Positions 7,001 to 16,292 of a DNA stretch of 64,000 nucleotides are shown in pieces; position 1 is the stretch's first letter; the number at the start of each line of letters is the position of its first letter. Made by a program: the position numbers and the translations under genes. The stretch comes from CAHJWO01 sp964245885 (lineage in GTDB: Bacteria > Verrucomicrobiota > Verrucomicrobiia > Chthoniobacterales > SZAS-18), in contig CAXTOX010000005.1 in the NCBI GenBank assembly GCA_964245885.1, positions 1-64,000 on the forward strand, in the 5' to 3' direction. The notes under the pieces were generated by a model that saw only the letters and a list, made by a program, of their open reading frames with translations, made no database searches and had not been told where the DNA came from.

Positions 7001-9376
7001 TCAGGAAACACGCGCAGCCCGACGGGGGGCGAGGAGCTTCTCGCGGGCGACCAGAAACAGGAATCCGCACAGCAACGCGTAAGGCAGCAACGAAAGCCCG
7101 TTGCTCCACGGTCCGCTGTAGAACGCGTTGTGCTTGTCTGCCCATTCGCCGAGCGCGGCATCCGTGTTCGTGTAAACCCCCTGGATCAACGCGACGATGA
7201 TCCCCGCAATCGCCCCGCCCGCGATGTAGCCGCTGGCTAGCAGCACGCCGGGGCTTTTGTCGCTTTCCGCCACCAGCTCCTCCTCGCTGAGCGTGATCTG
7301 ACGCGAGCGCAGATGCCGGCGTTGGCGCGCGTCGACCAGCCAGCGGATCGCCCCGCCAATGAAGATCGGCGACGACGACGACAACGGCAGGTACACCCCC
7401 ACCGCAAAGGCCAGCGACGGGATGCCCGAGAGTTCCAACACCACGGCGATCATCACGCCCAGCAGCACCAGCGCCCACGGCAGTTGTCCGCCGAGGATGC
7501 CCTTGATGATGTAGCTCACCAACACCGCCTTGGGTGCGTGGAACTTGTTCACGGTCGTGCCGTTAGGCCGCTGCGTGTACGTGCCGTTGATTCCCGGATC
7601 GACCAGCCAGGCCGCCGCGCGAGTGCCGGGATCGACGAGATATTTCCCGGCCGGTGCGCCGGCATCGTCGGTTTTCTGCCAGGTGGCGTATTGCTTCGCG
7701 TCGTCCGCCGCCTGCGGACCGACGATCTTTTCGTTCGCACCGAACTTCGCGTCGGCCGGTGCCACCAGGCCCGTGGGCGCGACCTGCGCGGCGGGCACGT
7801 AGGTCGTGGCGTTGTTGTTGAGCAAAAGGAGGATCGGCCCCAGCGCCAGCGCCGACGCGAACGCCCCGAACAGGATCGACCACTGCTGGAGCCGCGGCGT
7901 GCTGCCGAGCAGATAGCCCGTCTTCAAATCCTGCGAGGTCGTGCCGCCGTTGGACGCCGCGATGCACACGATGGCACCCACCGACAACGCCGTCACATAC
8001 ACTCCCGGGTCAGTCTTGGCCGTCTTGCCGATGAGCAGGAAGATCAGGCAGGTAAAGAGCAGCGTGGCGATGGTCATGCCCGAGATCGGGTTGGACGACG
8101 AACCGATCTCGCCCGTCAGCCGCGAGGACACCGTCACGAACAGGAACCCGAACACGATGATGAGCAACGCCCCCAGCAGGTTCATTTGCAGCGCCGGCAC
8201 CGCGATGATGCCCACGACGAGGACCACCAGGCCGATGCCCACGAACTTGAGCGGCAGGTCGCGGTCCGTGCGCGGCACGGCGACGGCGGTTCCGGGATTG
8301 GCGGCGGCCTCGGCGCGGCCGAGTTGGAAGTCGCGCAGGCCGGCGCGCAGGCCGTGCCAGATCGTCGGCAGCGAACGCACGAGGCTGATCATCCCGCCCG
8401 CCGCCACCGCGCCCGCGCCGATGAACAGGATGTAGGCGTTCCGCAGTTCGTCCAACTCCATGTCGGCGATGAGTTTTTTGCCGGGCGAGAGCGGCGCGCC
8501 GAGGCCGTCGCCGAAGAAATGGATCATCGGCATGAACACGAGGTACGAGAGCACGCCGCCCGCGCACATGATCGCGCCGATGCGCGGCCCGATGATGTAG
8601 CCGACGCCGAGCAGTTCGGGCGAAACCTCGACCGAAACCGACCCACCCTTGAACGGCGCGCCGAACACCTTTTCGGGCACGTCCTTCCAGAGCCGGAGCG
8701 CCGCGTAGGCCGCCTTGTAGCCCAGCCCGACGAGGAAGCCGACGAAGATCGCCACGGCTCCCGGCGACGCGCCCAGCCCGGCGGCTTCGGCGGCGCGGAT
8801 TTCCGCCTGCGCGGAGGGCGAGGCCGCCGCCCGGTCGTCGGCGGAAGCGCCGGCCTTGAGCACGGCGGCGCAGGCGGTGCCTTCGGGGTATTTGAGGATG
8901 CCGTGTTCCTTGACGATGAGCGCGCGGCGGAGCGGGATCATCATGAGGATGCCCAGCAGGCCGCCGAGGATGGCGACCATCGCCACGCGGGTTAGTTCCA
9001 GGTCAAAGCCGAGGATGAGGATGGCCGGCATCGTCACCCCGACGCCGAACGCGATGGATTCGCCCGCCGAACCGGCCGTCTGGGTGATGTTGTGTTCGAG
9101 GATCGTGGCGTCGCGCGTCCCGAACGTCCGCGAGAGCGCGCGGAAGATCGACAGCGAGATCACCGCCACGGGGATCGACGCGCTAACGGTCAGGCCGACC
9201 TTGAGCACGAGGTAGAGCGACGACGCGCCGAAGACGATGCCCAGCAGCGTGCCGACGATGACCGCGCGCCAGGTGAACTCGCGCATGCCCGTCGTCTGCG
9301 GGTCGATGAACGGTTCCATGGGCGGAACGGCGTTGGCGGCGTTGGGAACCGGCGGAGGCGTGGACGGGGTGGGCAT
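7001..9376 (-). CDS. OPT-family oligopeptide transporter
   Basis: About 791 residues from the ATG at 9376. It is a polytopic inner-membrane protein of the OPT family, which imports peptides or metal chelates, usually proton-coupled. Family marks are MREFTWRAVIVGTLLG at the start of the first helix, GESIAFGVGVTMPAI, the KYPEGTACAAVLKAG block, and SSNPISGMTIATLL near residue 430 followed by CIAASNGGTTSQDLKTGYLLG. A soluble loop of about 80 residues (near 550-630) interrupts the helices. An upstream TTG at 9409 is also open but gives only Pro/His-rich residues. Substrate cannot be told from sequence. It converges on the tRNA-Leu gene (31 bp apart). Confidence 0.9.
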   Translation of the reverse strand: MPTPSTPPPVPNAANAVPPMEPFIDPQTTGMREFTWRAVIVGTLLGIVFGASSLYLVLKVGLTVSASIPVAVISLSIFRALSRTFGTRDATILEHNITQTAGSAGESIAFGVGVTMPAILILGFDLELTRVAMVAILGGLLGILMMIPLRRALIVKEHGILKYPEGTACAAVLKAGASADDRAAASPSAQAEIRAAEAAGLGASPGAVAIFVGFLVGLGYKAAYAALRLWKDVPEKVFGAPFKGGSVSVEVSPELLGVGYIIGPRIGAIMCAGGVLSYLVFMPMIHFFGDGLGAPLSPGKKLIADMELDELRNAYILFIGAGAVAAGGMISLVRSLPTIWHGLRAGLRDFQLGRAEAAANPGTAVAVPRTDRDLPLKFVGIGLVVLVVGIIAVPALQMNLLGALLIIVFGFLFVTVSSRLTGEIGSSSNPISGMTIATLLFTCLIFLLIGKTAKTDPGVYVTALSVGAIVCIAASNGGTTSQDLKTGYLLGSTPRLQQWSILFGAFASALALGPILLLLNNNATTYVPAAQVAPTGLVAPADAKFGANEKIVGPQAADDAKQYATWQKTDDAGAPAGKYLVDPGTRAAAWLVDPGINGTYTQRPNGTTVNKFHAPKAVLVSYIIKGILGGQLPWALVLLGVMIAVVLELSGIPSLAFAVGVYLPLSSSSPIFIGGAIRWLVDARQRRHLRSRQITLSEEELVAESDKSPGVLLASGYIAGGAIAGIIVALIQGVYTNTDAALGEWADKHNAFYSGPWSNGLSLLPYALLCGFLFLVAREKLLAPRRAARVS

Positions 9377-9524
9377 CGTGGCGGGGTGCGGGTGGCGAGC
9401 CGGGGGCAATGGTCAACGGCGCGTCCAGATTCCTTAAATCCCTGTCAGAAAACTTGGCGGCACCGTCCGATGCAAGCGCAATTTCCTTTAATCGGTCGGG
9501 ACGGCTCTCCGAGCGGTTCCTAAT

Positions 9525-10817
9525 CTACTTCTTCCCCGGGAACCGCGCGTTGTCCTCCACCTGGATGTACGGCGTCAGGTCGATCCGGTTCGTCTCGTCG
9601 GACGACTTGATCGTCTCCCACGGCGTGCCGGTCAGTTCGCGCACGCGCAACGTGTACACTTCGCCTTCCTTGTACTTGTCCAGAGATTGCGGCTTCAGGT
9701 CAACGTGCGCGGGATGCATCACGACGATCTGCTTTTCCTGGTACTCGCCCGACCTCACGCTGCGCACGTCGTACAGGTAGGCCACGAGCGATTCCCGGTA
9801 GGGCAGGAGCGTTTTGACTTCCATTGGCTTCGACTTGGAAACCAGCGTCGCGCTGAGCGAGATCTCGGCGGCGGGCGTCGGCGACGGTCCGGCGGGCGTG
9901 GGCGACGTGGTGGCTTCGGCCAAGGCCCCGGCGGACGGCAGCGGGTGGTCGGCGAGGTCCTGGTGGATAAGGTCATAGACCTTGTCCGCCCACTCGTCCA
10001 TCTGCGAGCCGAGGAAATGCTCCTTGTCCGGCTCCATGTGCTTGTAGGGAAAAGTGAAGAACGGGCGCGAGTCGATGACCGTGGCCTTGTCCTTCACGAT
10101 CTTGCTGACCTCCTGGAACACGAACTCCTGGATTTCGTCCGACACGCGACCCGAGATCGGCGGCGAAACCCAGTAGACGCGCCGCAACGAGGTCTGAGTC
10201 TTGAGCACATCCACGAAGGGTTTGACCTGCGCGTCGAGTTCAGAGGCGTGCCGGGCGGGTTCGACCGTTTTCTGGTCGTGGAAGATGTCAAAGAGGTTGT
10301 CGCCGGTCTGGACGACGAGGATGTCGGGCTCGTGCTCCTTGAGCAGGTCTTCGAGCTTGGGAACCGGGTGGGAAGTAGGCTTGTGGCCCTTGGTCATCCC
10401 GTAGGTGTCCTCGAAAACTTCCGGCTTGGCGTCGCCTTCCTTGGTCTTGATCGTCAGGAAGCCACAGGCCGTTTTGGCATCGAGGTACGGCTTCCGCTTG
10501 AGCCAGCTCGACGGGATCGTGCCGCAGGCGACGTAGGTGAAAACGGCCTTGTCCTGCGGGTCTTCGCGCAGGCGTTTGTCGAAGTGCGCCGCAAACCCGC
10601 ACAGCCCCATCGAATCGCCCAGCGCCAGCACGGTCACCGACGCCGCCGGCACGGGGCTGGCATCGACGGGCACGGCGCGGAGGAAGGCAGAAGGCAGAAG
10701 GCAGAAGGCAGAAATCCAGAGCAGCAGGCGGAAAACCGCAGGGTGCCAAGGCGAAAATACCTGACGGTAAACGGTTTGGAGAGGAAGATGCTCGATCTTC
10801 CGATGGCCTTTGGTCAT
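9525..10817 (-). CDS. Secreted SGNH-hydrolase-like protein
   Basis: About 430 residues from the ATG at 10817. After a basic N-terminus, a hydrophobic core (RLLLWISAFCLLPSAFL) acts as signal peptide or anchor. That core is encoded by four tandem 7-nt repeats (10686-10713). The mature part carries SGNH signatures: block I VLALGDSMGLCG (Ser nucleophile), VVQTGDNL as the Asn block, and DKEHF as a candidate D..H pair. A Pro/Thr-rich linker leads to a beta-rich C-terminal domain of about 100 residues (from ISLSATLVSKS) that probably binds the polymer or cell wall. SGNH proteins typically deacylate or acylate glycans. Its neighbours include a second SGNH protein and an AlgJ/MBOAT set, which suggests polysaccharide ester chemistry. 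Confidence 0.75.
   Translation of the reverse strand: MTKGHRKIEHLPLQTVYRQVFSPWHPAVFRLLLWISAFCLLPSAFLRAVPVDASPVPAASVTVLALGDSMGLCGFAAHFDKRLREDPQDKAVFTYVACGTIPSSWLKRKPYLDAKTACGFLTIKTKEGDAKPEVFEDTYGMTKGHKPTSHPVPKLEDLLKEHEPDILVVQTGDNLFDIFHDQKTVEPARHASELDAQVKPFVDVLKTQTSLRRVYWVSPPISGRVSDEIQEFVFQEVSKIVKDKATVIDSRPFFTFPYKHMEPDKEHFLGSQMDEWADKVYDLIHQDLADHPLPSAGALAEATTSPTPAGPSPTPAAEISLSATLVSKSKPMEVKTLLPYRESLVAYLYDVRSVRSGEYQEKQIVVMHPAHVDLKPQSLDKYKEGEVYTLRVRELTGTPWETIKSSDETNRIDLTPYIQVEDNARFPGKK
10686..10713. repeat. Heptanucleotide tandem repeat (GGCAGAA)x4 inside a signal-peptide coding region
   Basis: Four perfect copies of GGCAGAA on the plus strand, read on the minus strand as TTCTGCC units encoding the hydrophobic signal core of the SGNH protein. 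The unit length is not a multiple of three, so gain or loss of one unit would shift the frame. The unit resembles the type-A hairpin arms elsewhere in the window, so it may be a relic of such an element. Confidence 0.85.
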
Positions 10818-11022
10818 ATCGCGGCGGACGGCGTGAAAGCTCCGAAATTTGTTCGTCAACGTCAAGGCGAATCCGCGCGCGACGGCCCGTGGAAACACGA
10901 TTCAAACGCGACGAAGCGGGCAGGAAGAAGCACCGGGCAAAACCGCGTTGATCGAAAAAACTGCCGGCCGGGCTGATTTAATCAATTTGCCGGCCGTGCG
11001 GCACCGACAGACGCTCGCCGCC

Positions 11023-12324
11023 ATGACGACCATCCTCCCTTCCCGCCGGACAAAGAAACGTGCCCTCTGGCGCGTCGCGCTGGCCCTCGGTTTATCGCTG
11101 TGGTTCCTTGCCCTCCCCGCGTCGGCGGACGAAGAAGACGCGTTGGCCAGGGCAGCCTTCGAGAAAGGCACGCTCGCCCAAGGCCAACAGATGCTCGCGG
11201 ACGCCGTCGCGGGTCACCCGGCCACGGGGGACGCGACGACCGACCGTCGCCGGTACGCGCTGGGCATCGTGCAATTCCTGCGCGCGGGCGAGAAGCTCGG
11301 CCAGTCCTGGCATCACTACGGCCTCGTCGCCAGCCGGCTGTCGGCTTCCCTGCCGTTCCTGCGCCTGCCGGTCGATCCGGCGGACCCGGCGGCCGTCGCG
11401 CCGATCTCGTACGAGGAATTCCGCACGGTGTTCGTCACGTTCCTGGCCGACATCCAGGTGGCCGAGGGGACGTTCGCCGCGCTGCCGGACGATCCCGGCA
11501 AGGTCGCGTTCCGGCCCGGGCACGTGCGGATCGACTACGCCGGCACCGGCAAGCTGGCTGCCACCGACACGGTCTGGAGCACCCTGGAGCATCTCAACCC
11601 GGGCGAGGAGCAGCCCGACCGGGACGCCGACACCTTTCTCGTCAAGTTCGACGCCGGGGACGTGCCGTGGTTCCGCGGGTATTGCCACGTGCTAAGCGCC
11701 CTGGCCGAGACGGTGCTCGCGTACGACGAAGCGAGCCTCTTCGACCACACCGCGCACTTGTTCTTCGAGAAACCCAAGACGCCGTTTCCTTTCCTACTGC
11801 ATCGCTCGCCCGGGACGGCGATGGAGTTCGACCGCGTGGCGATCTCGGATTTGCTCGCCTTCGTCCACCTGCTGAACTTCCCCGTGCGCGAACCCGCCCG
11901 GCTCACCGCCGCGCTCGACCACCTTGCCCGCGCGCCCGCGCTCGGCCGGGAGTCGTGGCGGCGCATCCTGGCCGAGACCGACGACGACCACGAATGGATT
12001 CCCAACCCGCGCCAGACCGGCGTGCTGCCTGCGGAGGTGACCCAGGAACGCATCGACGCCTGGATGAAAGTGCTCGACGAGTCCGAAGCGATCCTCGCCG
12101 GCAAAAAGCTGGCACCCTTCTGGCGCGAGGGCGTCGGCAAGCGCGGGATCGACGTGCGCCGGGCGTTCACCGAACCGACGAACCTCGACCTGATGCTCTG
12201 GGTGCAGGGAACCGCCGCGACGCCCTACCTCGAAGAAGGCACGCTGACCGACCCGAAGGTCTGGGAGAACTTCGACCGCGCGTTCAGCGGCGTGGCGCTG
12301 GGATTCTCGTTGTACTTCAACTGA
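11023..12324 (+). CDS. Secreted protein of unknown function
   Basis: 433 residues with a clear signal peptide (KKRALWRVALALGLSLWFLALPASA, cleavage after about residue 34). The mature protein is predicted mostly helical. Recognisable conserved-looking blocks are RYALGIVQFLRAGEKLGQSW, DYAGTGKLAATDTVWSTLEHLN (where relatives, as I recall, have an EF-hand-like 'NGDGK' segment that is degenerate here), FDAGDVPWFRGYCHVL and LFDHTAHLFFEKP. I recall homologues annotated only as hypothetical in Planctomycetes and Verrucomicrobia. It is divergent from the SGNH gene and followed by a perfect 31-bp inverted repeat, then the DUF885 gene. Confidence 0.75.
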   Translation: MTTILPSRRTKKRALWRVALALGLSLWFLALPASADEEDALARAAFEKGTLAQGQQMLADAVAGHPATGDATTDRRRYALGIVQFLRAGEKLGQSWHHYGLVASRLSASLPFLRLPVDPADPAAVAPISYEEFRTVFVTFLADIQVAEGTFAALPDDPGKVAFRPGHVRIDYAGTGKLAATDTVWSTLEHLNPGEEQPDRDADTFLVKFDAGDVPWFRGYCHVLSALAETVLAYDEASLFDHTAHLFFEKPKTPFPFLLHRSPGTAMEFDRVAISDLLAFVHLLNFPVREPARLTAALDHLARAPALGRESWRRILAETDDDHEWIPNPRQTGVLPAEVTQERIDAWMKVLDESEAILAGKKLAPFWREGVGKRGIDVRRAFTEPTNLDLMLWVQGTAATPYLEEGTLTDPKVWENFDRAFSGVALGFSLYFN

Positions 12325-12336
12325 AGGTTTTTTCCG

Positions 12337-12424
12337 ATGTGGTCACGGCGCTGCGTCGCCGCGTCTGGTTCTGGCAAGAACGTCCCACCCCCGCAGACGC
12401 GGCGACGCAGCGCCGTGACCACAT
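12337..12424. repeat. Type-H perfect inverted repeat, 31-bp arms
   Basis: The arm at 12337-12367 (ATGTGGTCACGGCGCTGCGT...) is perfectly mirrored at 12394-12424, leaving a 26-nt centre. It lies 12 bp after the stop of the secreted-protein gene and 91 bp before DUF885. A T-run lies on the left flank (GGTTTTTTCC) rather than after the right arm, so it is not a standard terminator for the gene upstream. Reading across it in any frame gives peptides like VVTALRRRV / AATQRRDHI. I recall such peptides in spurious ORFs of other genomes, which suggests a dispersed repeat. Confidence 0.9.
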
Positions 12425-12515
12425 TGCAGACACAACTGCCCTCCCCCGCTTGCCTCACGCTCCAGGTTGCATCAGACTGCCGGTCGCGCTCTTGCAAGCG
12501 TCTGTTTCCGTCACC

Positions 12516-14294
12516 ATGAACAAACCGTCCCTTGCCCTGCCGCTCCTGCTGTCCGCTGTCCTGGCCGTCGCCGCCGCGCTGCCCGTGCGCGCGGATGACA
12601 TCTCTTCGCTCGAAATTACCTTTGCCAAGCTCACGGACGAAATCATTTCCGACGGGTTCAATTTCGGGCCGCTGGGCGCGGTCAGCCTCGGGCTGCACCA
12701 GTACGACGGCAAGTTCGGCGACTACAGCCGCGCGGCGGTGGACGCCGAGATCCAGCGCGCCCATACCTTCCTGGCCCGGTTGGAGGCCATCGATCCGGCC
12801 AAGCTGAGCGCCGCGTCGGCACTTGACTACAAGCTGCTGCTGCTCGGAGTGAAGAACGGGCTGTTCCAACTGGAAGAGGCGGGTGCCATCGACCACAACC
12901 CGATGACCTACGCGGGCGCGTTCGACGCCAACGTCTACCTCAAGCGCGACTACGCCCCGCTGGCCGACCGGCTGCGCAGCCTCGTGGCCGTCGAGCGGCA
13001 GGTCCCGGCGATGTTCGCCGCGGCCCGGGCGAACCTCGTCGAAGTCCTGCCGAAGTCGCAGNNNNNNNNNNCCATCGTCATCGCCAAGGGCAACGCGGAT
13101 TTCTTGAAACACGACCTCGTCGACGCCGTCAAAGGCGTGCAGGACCCGGCGCTCCAGGCGGAGTTCGCGACCGTCAACGACCGCGTCGCCGCCGAGCTGA
13201 CGGCTTACGCCGACTGGCTGATTAAAGAACGGCTGCCCAAGGCCGACCCGAAAGGCTACGCGCTCGGCGAGGACCGCTACCGCAAGATGCTCGCCTACAA
13301 CGAGGCGCTGGACATCCCGCCGGCCAAACTGCTCGAAATCGGGCTGGCCGAACTGAAGCGCGAGCAGGGCGAGTTCGCGGCGGCGGCGAAGATCATCGAC
13401 CCGACCCAGCCGCCCATCGACGTATTCAAGGCCATCCAGCATGACCACCCGACGGCGGACAGCCTCCTGCCCGACATCCGCAGCCACCTGGAAATGATCC
13501 GTGGCTTCATGGTCGGGCACAACATCGTGGACATTCCCAGCGAGGTGCGCGCCAACGTCGAGGAAACGCCCAAGTACCTGCGCGCGGGCAGCTTCGCGTC
13601 GTCGGACAATCCCGGGCCGTTCGAGGTGCTCGGCGCGCAGGCATATTATTACGTCACGCCGACCGAAGCGGAGTGGCCCGACAAGGAAAAGAACCAGTGG
13701 CTGACCGCGTTCAATTATTACACGGCGGATATCGTCAGCGTACACGAGGTGTACCCCGGGCACTACGTGCAGGCGCTGCGCATGAACGCCTCGCCGGTGA
13801 GCAAGGTGCAGCGGATCAGCGGTTCCTACGCGTACATCGAGGGTTGGGCGCACTACTGCGAGCAGATGGCGGTGGAGGAAGGTTTCGGGCGGAAAAACGC
13901 GGACGATCCGAACGACCTCCAGGGCGCGAAGTACCACCTCGCGCAGTCTGATGAGGCGCTGCTGCGCATCTGCCGGCTGTGCGTGTCGATCAAGCTGCAC
14001 ACGCAGGGCATGAGCGTGGAGGAAGCGACGAAGTTCTTCGTGGACAATTGTTACTACGAGGAAAAACCGGCGCACCAGGAAGCCCTCCGGGGCACGTTCG
14101 ATCCCGGATACCTGTTCTACACCGTCGGCAAACTGGAACTGCTCAAGCTGCGCCGCGACTACCAGGCGCAGGAGGGCCGCGCGTACTCGCTGAAGAAGTT
14201 CAACGACGCGATCACCGACCACGGCGAGCCGCCGGTGCGTTTTGTGCGCGAGTTGTTGTTGAAGGAAAAGTCGAAGGCGGGCGAGACGCTTTGA
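12516..14294 (+). CDS. DUF885 family protein, probable zinc metallopeptidase, secreted
   Basis: 592 residues including four unknown residues at the assembly gap 13062-13071. The signal peptide MNKPSLALPLLLSAVLAVAA ends at about residue 25. The DUF885 hallmark HEVYPGHYVQ (His410, Glu411, His416) fits an HExxxxH-type metal site, and YIEGWAHYCEQMAVEEGF downstream supplies a conserved Glu. Members of this family are suggested to be carboxypeptidase-like, but few have been tested. Spacing around the gap (ARANL... to ...ADFLKHDL) agrees with family members, so the gap is probably about its nominal size and the frame is intact. It is followed after 72 bp by the Tat-type SGNH gene on the same strand. 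Confidence 0.85.
   Translation: MNKPSLALPLLLSAVLAVAAALPVRADDISSLEITFAKLTDEIISDGFNFGPLGAVSLGLHQYDGKFGDYSRAAVDAEIQRAHTFLARLEAIDPAKLSAASALDYKLLLLGVKNGLFQLEEAGAIDHNPMTYAGAFDANVYLKRDYAPLADRLRSLVAVERQVPAMFAAARANLVEVLPKSQXXXXIVIAKGNADFLKHDLVDAVKGVQDPALQAEFATVNDRVAAELTAYADWLIKERLPKADPKGYALGEDRYRKMLAYNEALDIPPAKLLEIGLAELKREQGEFAAAAKIIDPTQPPIDVFKAIQHDHPTADSLLPDIRSHLEMIRGFMVGHNIVDIPSEVRANVEETPKYLRAGSFASSDNPGPFEVLGAQAYYYVTPTEAEWPDKEKNQWLTAFNYYTADIVSVHEVYPGHYVQALRMNASPVSKVQRISGSYAYIEGWAHYCEQMAVEEGFGRKNADDPNDLQGAKYHLAQSDEALLRICRLCVSIKLHTQGMSVEEATKFFVDNCYYEEKPAHQEALRGTFDPGYLFYTVGKLELLKLRRDYQAQEGRAYSLKKFNDAITDHGEPPVRFVRELLLKEKSKAGETL
13062..13071. other. Assembly gap (10 N) inside the DUF885 gene
   Basis: Ten Ns between ...AAGTCGCAG and CCATCGTC. 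Taken literally, 10 + 2 bases make four codons and keep the reading frame. The flanks align sensibly to the DUF885 family without missing motifs, so the true gap length is probably 1 modulo 3 and short. Confidence 0.95.
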
Positions 14295-14366
14295 CGGAGG
14301 TCCATTGAGCTTGCCTTTTCCCTTGGCGGAAGGGCCAATCGGGTTTTTATTGCCCACCCTTCCGAT

Positions 14367-15206
14367 ATGCCAAGTCCGACCCTTTCCGACCGAACGTTGA
14401 CTGCGCCTGCCGCCGTCTCCCGCCGGACGTTCCTGACCTCCCTGCGCCGGGCGGGCGTCGCGCTGATGGCCGCGCCGCCGTTGTACGCGGTCGGTTCGTT
14501 GCTCGCAGAGGAAACGTCGTACGCCAACGGCTTCAACATGTACGGCAGCCGCGGGTACACGCGCGTGCTGATGATCGGCGACTCCATGAGCGTCGGCGGC
14601 TTCGGCGAGGGCATGGCCGAATGGCTGGTGGCCAAGCTCGGCCGCGCCAGCGTGGCCATGTACGCCGCGTGCGGTTCGTCCCCCGAACACTGGCTGCGCG
14701 ACGAGCCCGACTACCAGACGCACTGCGGCTACCGCGAGATCACCCCGCGCACCAACATCCTCTACGACTACGTCGGCGGACGCCGCCCCGCCCCGGCCGT
14801 CGCGCCCAAGGTGGAAGACCTCGTCGCCATCCTGCACCCGCGCACGGTCGTCGTGCAACTGGGCACCAACTGGATGGACGCCATGAACGCGGGCGATTCC
14901 ACCAAGTTCGGCGAGATCCTGTACCGGTTCGTCAACGCGATCCGCAGCGAGCCGGGCACGGTGCGCCAGATCATCTGGATCACGCCGCCGGACTCCTCGC
15001 ACTATTCGCGCAACGTGCAGGATATCGTGAAGAACCTGATCATCGCCGGCGGCCGGAAATACGGTTACGCGGTGGTGGATTCGCTGCGGTACACGCACTA
15101 CACACCCGGCCGTTCGGGCGGCGACGGCATCCACTACAACAGCGAGGAAGGCCGCGCGTGGGCGGCGGGGGTGTTGCGCGAGGTCGGGCCGCAGTTGGGG
15201 CGGTGA
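14367..15206 (+). CDS. SGNH-type hydrolase exported by a Tat-like signal
   Basis: 279 residues. The N-terminus has a twin-arginine motif SRRTFLTSL (residues 18-26) followed by a hydrophobic stretch ending near residue 47, so Tat export is likely. The SGNH catalytic blocks are VLMIGDSMSVGG (Ser73), VVQLGTNWMD (Asn block) and GGDGIHYNSEEG (Asp253, His256), giving a complete Ser-Asp-His set. The domain resembles DUF459/OAT-like periplasmic SGNH proteins, which act on acyl groups of glycans. It follows the DUF885 gene by 72 bp and converges on the AlgJ-like gene (10 bp apart). Together with that gene and the MBOAT gene it suggests polysaccharide acyl modification. Confidence 0.85.
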   Translation: MPSPTLSDRTLTAPAAVSRRTFLTSLRRAGVALMAAPPLYAVGSLLAEETSYANGFNMYGSRGYTRVLMIGDSMSVGGFGEGMAEWLVAKLGRASVAMYAACGSSPEHWLRDEPDYQTHCGYREITPRTNILYDYVGGRRPAPAVAPKVEDLVAILHPRTVVVQLGTNWMDAMNAGDSTKFGEILYRFVNAIRSEPGTVRQIIWITPPDSSHYSRNVQDIVKNLIIAGGRKYGYAVVDSLRYTHYTPGRSGGDGIHYNSEEGRAWAAGVLREVGPQLGR

Positions 15207-15216
15207 TGCCCCCGTG

Positions 15217-16257
15217 TTACTTCGCCACCGGCAGCTTTTGCCAGCCCTGTGCGGCCTCAGTAAATTCCCGCGCCGTGAAACACCACACGACCACCTTTTT
15301 CTTCGCCAGGTAGCCCGGCTCCTTGATGCTGCGGCGGTACAGGTCGATCCGCACCGGCGTCGCCCCGGAACCGCGGATGGCGATGCGGTCGGGCACGCTG
15401 CCGAGTTCGAAGGTGAGTTGGTCGAGCAGACCCGCGCGTTCGGCGAGGAAGTCGTGGAAAACCAGCGTGTGGCTGTCACCCAACAACAGAATGGGGCTGT
15501 TCGGGTCAGGCGCGAGCGCCTCCTGCAATTGGTGTACGGATATTTTCTCCGCACCGGGCTTCTTCGCGTTCGCATCCAGCATGCTGCCGAGATCGCCGTC
15601 GATGGAGATTTCCTTCCACTCCGCAACGTACTTTTTGACTTGCACGGCAGTGATCCCGAGCTTCGCGCGCACCTCCCTGACGATCTCCTGCGCGGCCAGC
15701 ACGCAACCTTCCCCCGACCAGTGGGTGTCCGTCTTGCAAAACACCGGACCATGCTCGCCGGCCTTGTTCGCGCGGAAGGCAGGTGCGAGGTCAACCACGT
15801 CCACGCCGCCCTTGCGGAGTTCGTCGTAGAACGCGGCCAGCGCGCGGTCGGGATCGCCGGACGGCGCGGGCAGGTCAGCGGCGATTTTTTCCGGGTAAAT
15901 CTCGACTTTCGGAGGCACGGGCACGACGATCAGCGTGATCCCGCGGTCCTTGAGCTGCTGATTGAAGTCGAGGATCGCCGGCAGCGGGTCCGCCTGCTCG
16001 GGTTTCGGCGCGCGGCTGACCTTCGCCGCTTCCGCCCCCCAGAACTTGCCCACGGAGAGCGACCGCAGTTCGGAGGCCACGAAGTACCAGCCGTCGGTCC
16101 CGGGCACGGCACCGGCGTTGGCCTTGTCGAGCGTCTGCACCTTCGCGGCGAGGCCGGCACGGAATTTTTCGTCGGCGCTCTGTGCGCGGAGAGGCGTCGT
16201 TCCCGCGCAGAGCAGCGCGAGGCTGAGGGAGACGGAGAAGGTAACCAGTCGGGGCAT
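15217..16257 (-). CDS. AlgJ/AlgX-like SGNH acetyltransferase component, periplasmic
   Basis: 346 residues from the ATG at 16257. Signal peptide MPRLVTFSVSLSLALLCAG ends at about residue 27 (PLRAQ). The alginate O-acetylation SGNH fold is marked by GTDGWYFVASEL near the start, FCKTDTHWSGEG (Asp-His pair near residue 177) and LLLGDSHTLVFHDF (nucleophile Ser near residue 259). Proteins of this kind take acetyl from an MBOAT partner and transfer it to a polysaccharide. The MBOAT gene starts 257 bp away, divergent. The reading frame stays open upstream to 16533, but that part is hairpin repeat read-through (TEIQRHGGPQ). Confidence 0.87.
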   Translation of the reverse strand: MPRLVTFSVSLSLALLCAGTTPLRAQSADEKFRAGLAAKVQTLDKANAGAVPGTDGWYFVASELRSLSVGKFWGAEAAKVSRAPKPEQADPLPAILDFNQQLKDRGITLIVVPVPPKVEIYPEKIAADLPAPSGDPDRALAAFYDELRKGGVDVVDLAPAFRANKAGEHGPVFCKTDTHWSGEGCVLAAQEIVREVRAKLGITAVQVKKYVAEWKEISIDGDLGSMLDANAKKPGAEKISVHQLQEALAPDPNSPILLLGDSHTLVFHDFLAERAGLLDQLTFELGSVPDRIAIRGSGATPVRIDLYRRSIKEPGYLAKKKVVVWCFTAREFTEAAQGWQKLPVAK

Positions 16258-16292
16258 TCCCACAGGTAACCCGCCCCCCGCAACTCGCAACC

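Noticed and set aside
7313..8995. Plus-strand open frame of 560 aa
   Set aside because: Antisense of the OPT transporter gene; Arg/His/Asp-rich, no family.
12325..12430. Rho-independent terminator after the secreted-protein gene
   Set aside because: Perfect stem, but the T-run is on the wrong side and the 26-nt loop is long; treated as a dispersed repeat instead.
12225..15794. Minus-strand open frame of 1189 aa
   Set aside because: Arg/Asp/His-rich antisense shadow of DUF885, SGNH and AlgJ-like genes, running through an N gap; no domain.
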